Origin: Aulosira sp. FACHB-615
GTDB taxonomy: Bacteria > Cyanobacteriota > Cyanobacteriia > Cyanobacteriales > Nostocaceae
Assembly (NCBI RefSeq): GCF_014698045.1
Contig: NZ_JACJSE010000030.1
Location: 1-64,000 of the forward strand
Length of the DNA stretch: 64,000 nucleotides
Reading direction: 5' to 3'
Shown piece by piece: positions 16,287-25,130 of this stretch. The notes below the pieces were generated by a model. That model was given only the letters and a program-made list of their open reading frames with translations. It ran no database searches and was not told the origin of the DNA. The position numbers were made by a program, and so were the translations under genes. Each line of letters begins with the position of its first letter. Positions within the stretch are counted from its first letter, which is position 1.

Positions 16287-17408
16287 ATGCAGCAACGGCA
16301 TTTTTTCCCATCTGCTCACACCTTAAATTCTAGAAGCTACGAATTTTGGCTGCTCAAGGGTATCACTACTGGGCGACGGGGTGATCATTTCCCATTTTTT
16401 AGTTTTTTCTTTTTACTGTTGACTTTTTTATTAACTCCAATTGTGGCCAATGCGAGTGATATTACTCAACAACTTCATCGTCCTGTAAACAGTTCGAGTT
16501 GGCAATATGACAGAGATGAAGCTGATAGTTTGCTGCGGATTGGTGAACAGCAATATCGCTCAGGTAATGCAGCAAAAACTATTGACTCTTGCTTACAAGC
16601 TTTAGAGATTTATCATTCCATTGGTGATGTCAGAGCTACCGGGTTAACTTATGAATTACTAGCTAAAGCTTATATTCAACAAGAGCGTTACAAAGAAGGG
16701 GAAGACGCTTTACGCCGAAGATTAGCGATCGCACGGGATAGCAAAGATTTTCAAGCCCAAATTTTTGCCTTAAATAATATTGCCGCAATTCTTCTGCAAA
16801 AAGAGGAAACTGTCGCCGCCGGAAAAGCTGTGCAAGAAGCATTAACTATCGCTCAAGGTGTGAACAATATCGAAGGGCAAGGACTTTCTTTGAGCAATTT
16901 AGGTTTAGTTACTGCCAGACTGGGTGATTATAACAAGGCGATTAAACTTTATGAAACTGCTTTAAGTTATCGCCGCCAAAAAAATGATCCAATTGGTGAA
17001 GCCAACACTCTGAATAATTTAGGTGATGCTTATCTGGCGGCGGGGAATTATCCCGATACCATCGGCGCTTATGGGTTAGCAATGCGGTTGGCGAGACTGA
17101 ATGGCGATCGCAATATTCAATTACGCGCCATTGATGGTTTAGTCAAGGCGCATACTTCTGTCGGACGCAATGAACGCGCTTTTGAATTACTCCAAGAACG
17201 TTTAGTCATCGCCCAAGAATTACAAAATCTGCCAGAACAGTTAAAATCATTTGAATCTTATGCTGCATTCTATGAGCGGTTAGGTAATTATGCCACAGCC
17301 AAGAATTTTTACGAACGAGCAATTGCGATCGCCAATACTCTAGAAGACACGAAACGCGAACTGGTGTTAAAAGATAGATTAACAAAGTTGCAGAAAAAGC
17401 GCAGTTGA
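16287..17408 (+). CDS. Secreted tetratricopeptide-repeat protein
   Basis: A 373-residue protein with a strong hydrophobic segment at residues 36-56 (FPFFSFFFLLLTFLLTPIVA) ending in NAS, a likely signal peptide or membrane anchor. About six TPR units then run from residue 75 to the end (for example GLSLSNLGLVTARLGDYNKA and NTLNNLGDAYLAAGNYPDTI). TPR arrays mediate protein-protein contacts; the partner is unknown. The region before the hydrophobic segment is long for a signal peptide, so a later start is possible. Confidence 0.75.
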   Translation: MQQRHFFPSAHTLNSRSYEFWLLKGITTGRRGDHFPFFSFFFLLLTFLLTPIVANASDITQQLHRPVNSSSWQYDRDEADSLLRIGEQQYRSGNAAKTIDSCLQALEIYHSIGDVRATGLTYELLAKAYIQQERYKEGEDALRRRLAIARDSKDFQAQIFALNNIAAILLQKEETVAAGKAVQEALTIAQGVNNIEGQGLSLSNLGLVTARLGDYNKAIKLYETALSYRRQKNDPIGEANTLNNLGDAYLAAGNYPDTIGAYGLAMRLARLNGDRNIQLRAIDGLVKAHTSVGRNERAFELLQERLVIAQELQNLPEQLKSFESYAAFYERLGNYATAKNFYERAIAIANTLEDTKRELVLKDRLTKLQKKRS

Positions 17409-17462
17409 TGTTTACGGGATTGGTTTTATCCAACTGTTGATTAAAATATGCGATGGAAAAGC

Positions 17463-17495
17463 AGATCCCCGAATTCTTGAAGAAGTCGGGGATCT
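17463..17495. repeat. Palindromic CCCCGA...TCGGGG repeat, possible terminator
   Basis: Perfect inverted repeat AGATCCCCGA / TCGGGGATCT around TTCTTGAAGAAG, itself a small palindrome. It lies 55 bases after the TPR gene, where it could end transcription, although no T-run follows. Related copies are at 51609-51629, 59442-59475 and, with a different loop, 61926-61976. Confidence 0.6.
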
Positions 17496-17719
17496 ATTTG
17501 TATTGAAGAAAAATATATCGTGGTTATCGACTCTGTGAGGTACAGGAAAAAATAATTAACCGCAGATGCACGCGGATGAACGCGGATGGAATTTGTGTGA
17601 TTGACCTCAATTTGCTGCGACTATGTGATATAAAAAAAATAAATATAAATTAACTTAAAAAATCCTAATTACAGTCGGATTATTCAGTAATTCTTATTGT
17701 ATAAATACCTAAATTAACA

Positions 17720-17870
17720 CGATGTGCAACTTATTTTTTAAACCCCTCTCCAAACCTCTCCCCGACGCGGAGAGAGGCTTTGAGTCTTGCTCCCCTTCCC
17801 TGTCTGCGACACGCTGCGCGAACGTAGGGAAGGGGTTGGGGGTTAGGTTTAAGAGAAAGTTGCACACGAC
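17720..17870. repeat. MITE-like element with TGTGCAACTT ends
   Basis: About 150 bp bounded by inverted copies of CG(A/T)GTGCAACTT, with internal inverted CCCCTTCCCT/AGGGAAGGGG arms, making a long hairpin-capable element. It is non-coding and sits in the 540-bp gap before the ATPase/STAND gene pair. Also in this gap, at 17562-17590, is the dispersed CGCAGATGCACGCGGATG repeat. Confidence 0.65.
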
Positions 17871-17948
17871 ATAAATTAATCAAGATAAATATATTTATTG
17901 AGCAGGTTGCACTCTCCCTGATTGTTCCCAGAGTAAATAAAATTAATT

Positions 17949-19283
17949 ATGCCTTTAGATTTAGAAAGATTTTATCAGGCTTGCAATCCTAGTCGCCCTC
18001 TGGTCATGGGAGATGCAAGCGATCGCCGTTATTATATCGATTTTGCGGCGGTGCGGGGCGGCAAAATTATTGAGGCTCTGCTGCGGACAATTACGCGAAT
18101 TTCTCCTGATACTCCCACTTGTCAATTGTTTACGGGACATTTGGGTTGTGGTAAATCGACGGAATTATTGCGGTTGAAAGCCGAGTTAGAAGAGCAGAAA
18201 TTTCATGTAGTTTATTTTGAGTCTACCCATGTCTTAGAAATGGCGGATGTGGATGTAACAGATATTTTACTGGCGATCGCAGGACAGGTGAGCGAAAGTC
18301 TGGAAGCGAAAAAAATCCGCCTCAAGCCGAGTTACTTCACGAAATTATTTACAGAAGTTGTCGATTTTTTACAAACACCAATTGACTTTGGTGTAGAAGC
18401 AGAATTATCTGTGGGGATAGCGAAAATCACCGCCAAAACCAAAGAAAGTCCCCAACTGCGGCGACGGTTAAGAGATTATCTCGAACCGCGTACCCAAAAT
18501 ATTTTGCAGTCCATCAATAAAGAACTCCTAGAACGCGCCAACAACGAACTAAAAAATCAAGGTAAGAAAGGTCTAGTGGTCATTGTTGATAACTTGGATA
18601 GGGTCGCAATTCGGCCTTTACCATCGGGGCGATCGCTGCCAGAATACTTATTTATTGAACGTGGCGAACAATTACGTAAACTAGCTTGTCACTTAGTTTA
18701 CACTATCCCTTTGTCGTTAATTTTTTCTAATGATAGTGCCGAACTGCAACATCGTTTAGGTGGTGGGGTTGCGCCCAAGGTTTTACCGATGATCCCTGTA
18801 CGTTTGCGTTCTGGGGAAATATTTAACCAAGGGCTATCACTGATGCGACAAATGGTCTTAGCCAGAGCTTTTCCTGACATTGAAGTGAGCGATCGCTTAA
18901 GCTTAGTTACAGAGATATTTGATAACCTGGAAACTTTGGATCGATTGTGCTTAATTAGCGGTGGTCATGTCCGGGATTTACTGGGGTTGCTGTTTGACTG
19001 CTTAAGAGAACAAGATCCACCTTTTGAGCGTGACTGTGTAGAACTAGTAATTCAACGTCAACGAGACTACCGCGCCCACGCCATTGACCCCCATGAATGG
19101 GAGCTAATTTTTCAGGTGGTAGAACAGCAAAGAGTTGGTGGTGACATCGCCTATCACGCTCTTTTACGCAGTTTATTTGTCTTTGAATATCGTGACCATC
19201 GAGGTGCTTGGTTTGCTGTCAACCCAGTTATCGCTGAGACACAAAAATTTCAATCATGGTTGAAGATTCACAAGCAGATATAA
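17949..19283 (+). CDS. P-loop ATPase (AAA/KAP-like), first gene of a two-gene NTPase system
   Basis: A 444-residue P-loop NTPase. Walker A is GHLGCGKST at residues 63-71 and Walker B is VVIVDNLD at 210-217, followed by RHLVYTIPLSL-type sensor sequence (AC-HLVYTIPLSLIFS). The Asn-Leu-Asp Walker B and the later SGGHVRDLLGLLFDCL helix resemble the KAP/Orc-like group of AAA+ ATPases found in cyanobacteria. There is no recognisable effector nuclease. The 3-prime end overlaps the next gene by 28 bases, so the two proteins are probably made together and may form one complex. Confidence 0.75.
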   Translation: MPLDLERFYQACNPSRPLVMGDASDRRYYIDFAAVRGGKIIEALLRTITRISPDTPTCQLFTGHLGCGKSTELLRLKAELEEQKFHVVYFESTHVLEMADVDVTDILLAIAGQVSESLEAKKIRLKPSYFTKLFTEVVDFLQTPIDFGVEAELSVGIAKITAKTKESPQLRRRLRDYLEPRTQNILQSINKELLERANNELKNQGKKGLVVIVDNLDRVAIRPLPSGRSLPEYLFIERGEQLRKLACHLVYTIPLSLIFSNDSAELQHRLGGGVAPKVLPMIPVRLRSGEIFNQGLSLMRQMVLARAFPDIEVSDRLSLVTEIFDNLETLDRLCLISGGHVRDLLGLLFDCLREQDPPFERDCVELVIQRQRDYRAHAIDPHEWELIFQVVEQQRVGGDIAYHALLRSLFVFEYRDHRGAWFAVNPVIAETQKFQSWLKIHKQI

Positions 19284-22200
19284 AATCAGCTAACAAGCGG
19301 GCTTTACGCAGTTTAAGCAGAGCAATTTCCCTATCGCGGGGACAATTTTCTGTAGTGTTGGTTTGTTGTAACTATCGGGTTTTACAAACGCAAATCCTCC
19401 AACAAATAGAAGCATCTGCATCAAGTCCAGTCCAGAAACTCGTGATTCCCCAAAATGCGAGAAGTCTTTACAGCACAATTCATATCCAGTTGCGGACTGA
19501 TGAACCACAACCATCTGCATTGAATATTTTGGGTTTAGAATCGGTAGAACATATTGATGATTTACTCAGTTCAATTAATCAAATTCGGGATGAATTTCCC
19601 AAACGTCACCTATTCCCGATGATTTTTTGGGTGAATGATGAAATATTGCAAAAAGTCGTGCGGTTAGCACCAGATTTTGCGAGTTGGGCGGCGACACCAA
19701 TTCGCTTTGAAATGACGACTACACAACTGCAAGATTTTTTACGCCAAGAAACTGACTCGTTATTTGCAACAGTTTTACCGACACAACATCAAGATAATTC
19801 AGGTAATGAGCAATATTCAACCTTAGAGCAAATCTGGGAACATAACGATGAACTGCATTTTGCCATTCAGGAATTACGTCATCGCGGAATTACTTTAGAA
19901 CCAGAATTATACGCCAGTTTAGAGTTTGTGTTTGGCTTGGATAATTATGTGGGCGATCGCATTCAGCGAGCCTTAACTCATTTTCAACAAAGTTTAAAAG
20001 TTTGGCAACAATTAGCCTTAGAAAACTGTACTGAAAATTCTCTCTCCACCATTCCCAATACTTGGACTACGGAATTAGATATTCTCAGTAATCATACTTC
20101 ACCTTTAGTCCGTCAAGGTGTATTACTTTATTATTTAGGTTTGTGTTATATCCGCCTCGCCGAACAAAATCAAATTGAAAATCGTCGTTGTTGGGATGAA
20201 TCGAAAGCTTATTTACAACAATCATGTAATGTTTTGGAGTTGGCGCAACGATTTGATATTGTTGCCGAATTTATTAGTCAACTCGCAGAAGTTTTAGAAC
20301 ATTTAGAAGAGTGGTCAGAATTACAGACAGTAGCGCAAAAATCTTTAGAACTACATCAAATTTATGGTAGTCAAATTCAACTTGCTTGTGACTATGGTTT
20401 TTTAGCTCAAGTTGCTTTACAACAGTCGCGTTGGATGCAGGCGAGTATTTTAGCCCATGTGTCTTTATTAAAATTAGGAGAAGCTCAAAGACAAGGCGCT
20501 TCCCATCAATATTTATTTCCCTCTTTACTGGCGCAAATTTATTATTTAATTTTAGCCGAAGCCCAACAAAGTTTAGGCGACCATAAAATTGCGAACGAAT
20601 ATTTAGAAAAAGCTGCAAAAGCCCTACCGAATGCGTTGGAAAATAGCGCCCATCAATATAACGCCCATCGTTATATTCGCTTATTACGCACACTGCGATC
20701 GCTTTACTTTGCGGCTGGGCGATATTCAGAAGCTTATACTATCAGACAAAAACGGCGTTCTGTCGAACAACAATATGGTTTTCGGGCTTTCATTGGCGCG
20801 GGACGTTTACAACCCCAACGACAAGCCACTAACCCCGCTTTGATGTCACCTTCGGGAACCAGCAGCGTCGCCTTAGAAATTGAGGCTTCTGGGCGAGAAG
20901 GCGATATTAATAACTTAATTGGCAAAATTAGCCGTGCTGACCAAAAATTAATGATTATTCACGGTCAGTCTGGTGTCGGTAAAAGTTCTACCGTTAGCGC
21001 CGGGTTAGTCCCAGCCTTACAAAATCGTACCGTCGGCGACCAAATTGCCGTGCCTGTGGTAATTCAAGTTTACACAGATTGGGTGCGTGAATTTGGGAAA
21101 GCTTTAACGGCGGCGATGTCTCACATTCAGCGAGAAGAAGTCATAGAAGTCAGCGCATCTGATACCCATATCCCCATCACCACGGCTGATATTTTGACCA
21201 AATTAACTGAAAATGCCAATAAACATTTAATTACAGTTTTAATTTTTGACCAATTTGAAGAATTTTTCTTTACTTGTAGTCAGTTAGCAGAGAGGCAAAA
21301 ATTTGATAGATTTTTGCGAGATTGTTTAAATGTTTCCTTTGTGAAAATCATCTTTTCCATCCGGGAAGATTATTTATATCGGTTGCTGGAATTTAAAAAT
21401 CTCGCCGCCTTAGAAGCCATTGATTATAATATTCTTGATAAAAATATTCGATATCAATTAAATAATTTTTCCCCCGAATATGCAAAGGTAATTATTCAAA
21501 AATTAACCGAGCGATCGCAGATGAGTTTAGAACCTGCGTTAATCGAGGCTTTGGTCGAAGATTTATCCGCAGATTTGGGCGAAGTGCGACCAATAGAATT
21601 ACAAGTTGTGGGCGCACAACTCCAAGATGAACGGATTAATACATTAGCCCAATATCAACCATATCGCCCCAACAAACTGATTGAGCGGTATATTAAAGAA
21701 TTAATCAAAGATTGCGGCCCCGAAAATGAACGCGCCGCGTTATTAGTTTTATATTTACTCACAGATGAAACTAATCAAAGACCTTTTAAAACCCGTGCCG
21801 AATTAACTACAGAAATTGCTGAATTAGAAGATGCGGGTAAATTAGAATTAGTCTTGAATATTTTAGTTAGTTCTGGTTTGGTTGTGTTATTTCCTGATGT
21901 ACCGGAACGCTATCAACTCATTCATGATTACTTAGTAGATTTGATTCGGTACTTGCAAGAACAAGAATCAAGTTTACAAGCCAAACTTGATCAATTACGC
22001 CGCAAAGTGGATCAAAGTGAATTTGAAATTGAACGCCTCAAAAGTGAACTGCGCCAAAAAAAGCAACAAGCTAGACTCCCAGAATCTCCGCCCCCGCAAG
22101 GGTTTGATTTAGTTACAGAATTACGAGAATTACGCAAGCGTGAAGAATTAAGTCAGTTAGAAATTGAACAATTAAGGTCGGTGCTGAAAGAAAAGGAACT

Positions 22201-24340
22201 CACAGCACAACTCGCAGCCGCCCAAGAAAAACAAAGGCTGAACGAAGCCAGGTTAAATCGTTCTTTGAAAGTTGCTTTATCGGTAGCATTTTTAGCAATT
22301 GTTGGCTTGTCAATTTCCATCATTAGCGTTTTAGATAGCGAAATTAAAACCCTGAGTGTTTCTAGTGAAGCTTTATTTGCATCCCAAAAAGGTATCGATG
22401 CGTTAAAAGAAGGAATCAAAGCCGGGAGAAAATTAGAACAGGCTATTTGGGTAGACCCCTCCACACAACAGCAAGTGCAAACGGCGTTATACCAAGCAGT
22501 GTCAGGTGTCAGGGAGATTAACAGGTTAGAAAGTCATACCGGAGGGGTGAATAGTGCTGTATTTAGCCGTGATCGCTTCTTAATTGTCTCCGGTAGCGCC
22601 GATAATACAATTAAACTCTGGCGGGCTGATGGTACTTTACTCAAAACTCTGTCGGGACATGAAGATATAGTTAACAGTGTTAGTTTTAGTCCCGATGGGC
22701 AAATCATCGCCTCTGGTAGTCAAGATATGACCGTAAGATTATGGAGTCGGGAAGGCAAATTACTCCACACCCTCAAAGGTCATACGGCTGTAGTGAATAG
22801 CGTGAGTTTCAGTCCCGATGGGCAAGTTATCGCCTCAGCCAGCACCGACAACACCGTAAAATTATGGAGTCGTGATGGAAAACTACTCCGCACCTTAACC
22901 GGACATCAAAGTTCTGTTTTAGATGTAGCTTGGTCGCCGGATAATCAAATTCTCGCTTCAGCCAGTGCTGATCAAACTATCAAACTTTGGAACCGGGAAG
23001 GTAAATTACTCAAAACTTGGCCAGCACATAATGATGCTGTCAAAAGTCTAGCTTGGTCGCCCGACAGTAAAACCCTTGTTTCTGGCAGTTTAGACCAAAC
23101 AATTAAACTCTGGAATCTCCAAGGTCAACTCATCAGAACTTTTTCTGGTCACACAGCAGAAATCACCAGCGTCAGTTTTAGTCCCAATGGTCATACAATT
23201 GCCTCAGCTAGTCTCGACCAAACCGTGAAATTGTGGAGTCCCACAGGTTTACTGTTGGGGACTCTCCGGGGTCATAACAATTGGGTAAACAGTGTGAGTT
23301 TTAGTTCTGACAGTCGGACTGTGATTTCCGCGAGTCGTGACAAAACTGTGAAACTTTGGCGCTGGGATGATGTGCTGTTACGTAACCCCAACAGCGACCA
23401 AGCTGACTGGATTACCAGTATCAGTTTTAGCCCTGATAGCCGCAATATCGCCGCCGCCAGTCGAGATTCCACAGTCAAAATCTTAAATAGCCAAGGGCAA
23501 ATTTTACGCACCTTCTCAGGTCACAAAGGTCAAGTTTGGGGGGTGGCTTGGTCAAGGGATGGTCAAAATATTGCCTCAAGTAGTAAAGATAAAACCGTCA
23601 AGCTGTGGAGTCGGGACGGTAAACTGCTGCATACTTTAACAGGTCATCAAGATACAGTATTGGCGGTAGCTTGGTCGCCCGATGGTCAAGTTATCGCCTC
23701 AGCGAGTAAAGATCAAACCGTCAAGCTGTGGAATCGGGATGGCAAACTGCTGCACACTTTAACAGGTCATCAAGACGCTGTAAATTGGGTAGATTTTAGC
23801 CCTGATGGTCAATTGTTAGCCTCCGCCAGCGACGATAAAACAGTGATGATTTGGAGTCGGGACGGCAAACCACAAAAAACTTTAAAAGGTCATAATCGTC
23901 CGGTGAATGGTGTGGCTTGGTCTAGTGATGGTCAAACTTTAGCTTCCGCAAGTATTGATAGCACAGTTAAAATTTGGAGTCGAGACGGTAAACTACTCAA
24001 TGATATTTCGGGAGACGGTGATAGCTTCATTAGTGTGAGTTTTAGTCCTGATGGCAAAATGTTGGTAGCAGCCAGTGAAGATAAACTCAAACTCTGGAAC
24101 CGAGATGGTAGATTACTTATTGCACTCAAAGGTGATAAAGAAGAATTAACGAGTGTGAATTTTAGCCCAGATGGTAAAACTCTGGCAGCAGGTAGCGGTA
24201 AAGGAATGGTAGTTTTTCGGACTTTAGCAGATATTAAACTCGAAAATTTGCTGAGACGGGGTTGTGATTTGTTACATGATTATTTGCAGAAAAATCCTAA
24301 AGTTAGTCAGAGCGATCGCAGTTTGTGTTTGAAACAGTAA
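19256..24340 (+). CDS. Giant STAND NTPase with TPR-like region, transmembrane segment and 14 WD40 repeats
   Basis: A 1694-residue multidomain protein. Residues 1-170 are an unrecognised alpha/beta domain (ISLSRGQFSVVLVCCNYRVL near 22-41) without a P-loop. Residues 190-520 are helical and TPR-like. A novel-STAND (nSTAND1-type) NTPase follows, with Walker A GQSGVGKSS at 570-578 and Walker B VLIFDQFEEFF near 660-670. Next come coiled coils at about 900-1000, one membrane segment at about 1005-1025 (VAFLAIVGLSISIISVL) and 14 WD40 repeats at about 1089-1660, enough for two seven-bladed propellers. Such proteins sense a ligand through the repeats and oligomerise through the NTPase. No catalytic effector is seen; the N-terminal domain or the upstream ATPase could act as effector. 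Confidence 0.85.
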   Translation: MVEDSQADIKSANKRALRSLSRAISLSRGQFSVVLVCCNYRVLQTQILQQIEASASSPVQKLVIPQNARSLYSTIHIQLRTDEPQPSALNILGLESVEHIDDLLSSINQIRDEFPKRHLFPMIFWVNDEILQKVVRLAPDFASWAATPIRFEMTTTQLQDFLRQETDSLFATVLPTQHQDNSGNEQYSTLEQIWEHNDELHFAIQELRHRGITLEPELYASLEFVFGLDNYVGDRIQRALTHFQQSLKVWQQLALENCTENSLSTIPNTWTTELDILSNHTSPLVRQGVLLYYLGLCYIRLAEQNQIENRRCWDESKAYLQQSCNVLELAQRFDIVAEFISQLAEVLEHLEEWSELQTVAQKSLELHQIYGSQIQLACDYGFLAQVALQQSRWMQASILAHVSLLKLGEAQRQGASHQYLFPSLLAQIYYLILAEAQQSLGDHKIANEYLEKAAKALPNALENSAHQYNAHRYIRLLRTLRSLYFAAGRYSEAYTIRQKRRSVEQQYGFRAFIGAGRLQPQRQATNPALMSPSGTSSVALEIEASGREGDINNLIGKISRADQKLMIIHGQSGVGKSSTVSAGLVPALQNRTVGDQIAVPVVIQVYTDWVREFGKALTAAMSHIQREEVIEVSASDTHIPITTADILTKLTENANKHLITVLIFDQFEEFFFTCSQLAERQKFDRFLRDCLNVSFVKIIFSIREDYLYRLLEFKNLAALEAIDYNILDKNIRYQLNNFSPEYAKVIIQKLTERSQMSLEPALIEALVEDLSADLGEVRPIELQVVGAQLQDERINTLAQYQPYRPNKLIERYIKELIKDCGPENERAALLVLYLLTDETNQRPFKTRAELTTEIAELEDAGKLELVLNILVSSGLVVLFPDVPERYQLIHDYLVDLIRYLQEQESSLQAKLDQLRRKVDQSEFEIERLKSELRQKKQQARLPESPPPQGFDLVTELRELRKREELSQLEIEQLRSVLKEKELTAQLAAAQEKQRLNEARLNRSLKVALSVAFLAIVGLSISIISVLDSEIKTLSVSSEALFASQKGIDALKEGIKAGRKLEQAIWVDPSTQQQVQTALYQAVSGVREINRLESHTGGVNSAVFSRDRFLIVSGSADNTIKLWRADGTLLKTLSGHEDIVNSVSFSPDGQIIASGSQDMTVRLWSREGKLLHTLKGHTAVVNSVSFSPDGQVIASASTDNTVKLWSRDGKLLRTLTGHQSSVLDVAWSPDNQILASASADQTIKLWNREGKLLKTWPAHNDAVKSLAWSPDSKTLVSGSLDQTIKLWNLQGQLIRTFSGHTAEITSVSFSPNGHTIASASLDQTVKLWSPTGLLLGTLRGHNNWVNSVSFSSDSRTVISASRDKTVKLWRWDDVLLRNPNSDQADWITSISFSPDSRNIAAASRDSTVKILNSQGQILRTFSGHKGQVWGVAWSRDGQNIASSSKDKTVKLWSRDGKLLHTLTGHQDTVLAVAWSPDGQVIASASKDQTVKLWNRDGKLLHTLTGHQDAVNWVDFSPDGQLLASASDDKTVMIWSRDGKPQKTLKGHNRPVNGVAWSSDGQTLASASIDSTVKIWSRDGKLLNDISGDGDSFISVSFSPDGKMLVAASEDKLKLWNRDGRLLIALKGDKEELTSVNFSPDGKTLAAGSGKGMVVFRTLADIKLENLLRRGCDLLHDYLQKNPKVSQSDRSLCLKQ

Positions 24341-24480
24341 ACCAAAATCATTCAGGTATTGTATTAAATTTTTTATCACAACTTTATCTAAATATTGCGA
24401 AAGCACAAAAAAACACGGTAAAAGAAATTTAGCTTGAAAAGCTACAGCAAATAAACGTCAAAAAAACTGACTCTACCTTT

Positions 24481-25110
24481 ATGACTCGAACATCTTTCGC
24501 TGTTTTCATAGCAGCATTCGCACTGATGTGCAGTGGTATCACCACCAAAGCTGAAGCTTTTAGCATTACCCCTGATCGAAATGGGCCAACATTTATTCTT
24601 GATCAAGAAAAAAATTCTTTAAAAGCTATCAAACACTTGGAAATTTTCGATAATAAATATGATGTAAATTTTATTACTGGAACTTTTGAAGATTTATCAC
24701 CAACAAACCGAGGAATTACAACTTTTTACCGCAATCAGCATCTTGCCCGTCAAGCTGGTATAACTCTTTGGCAAACTTTAATTAATTTCTCCGACTCATC
24801 AGGTAATTTATTTTCCTCTATAGAAGATGTTGACGGAAACTTATCTCATCAATGGAATATTCCCTTTGTTTTTCGTGATGGTCTTGGCGCAGGTTGGTGG
24901 CGGGGAATAATTGATGATAATTATATTGGCTTCGCTCGCGTAGGCAGAGTTAACGCTTCAACTTTCGATTTTACCGAACTCACCTACGCCAACTTTCAGT
25001 TATCAGCAAAAAAATCTGTACCAGAACCTCTAACTATTTTGGGTAGCTTGACTGCGGCTGGCTTTGGTATCGCCATCAAAAGAAAATTTGGCTCTATGTG
25101 CCAGGATTAA
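24481..25110 (+). CDS. PEP-CTERM sorting domain protein
   Basis: A 209-residue exported protein. It has an N-terminal signal peptide (residues 1-26, ending TKAEA) and a C-terminal PEP-CTERM tail: VPEPLTILGSLTAAGFGIAI (about 181-200) followed by KRK. This tail directs sorting by an exosortase-like transpeptidase and is common on cyanobacterial extracellular proteins. The middle region is not recognised. It lies 140 bases downstream of the WD40 gene on the same strand and is convergent with slt. Confidence 0.82.
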   Translation: MTRTSFAVFIAAFALMCSGITTKAEAFSITPDRNGPTFILDQEKNSLKAIKHLEIFDNKYDVNFITGTFEDLSPTNRGITTFYRNQHLARQAGITLWQTLINFSDSSGNLFSSIEDVDGNLSHQWNIPFVFRDGLGAGWWRGIIDDNYIGFARVGRVNASTFDFTELTYANFQLSAKKSVPEPLTILGSLTAAGFGIAIKRKFGSMCQD

Positions 25111-25130
25111 TATCGCAGTTTATTTGAAAA

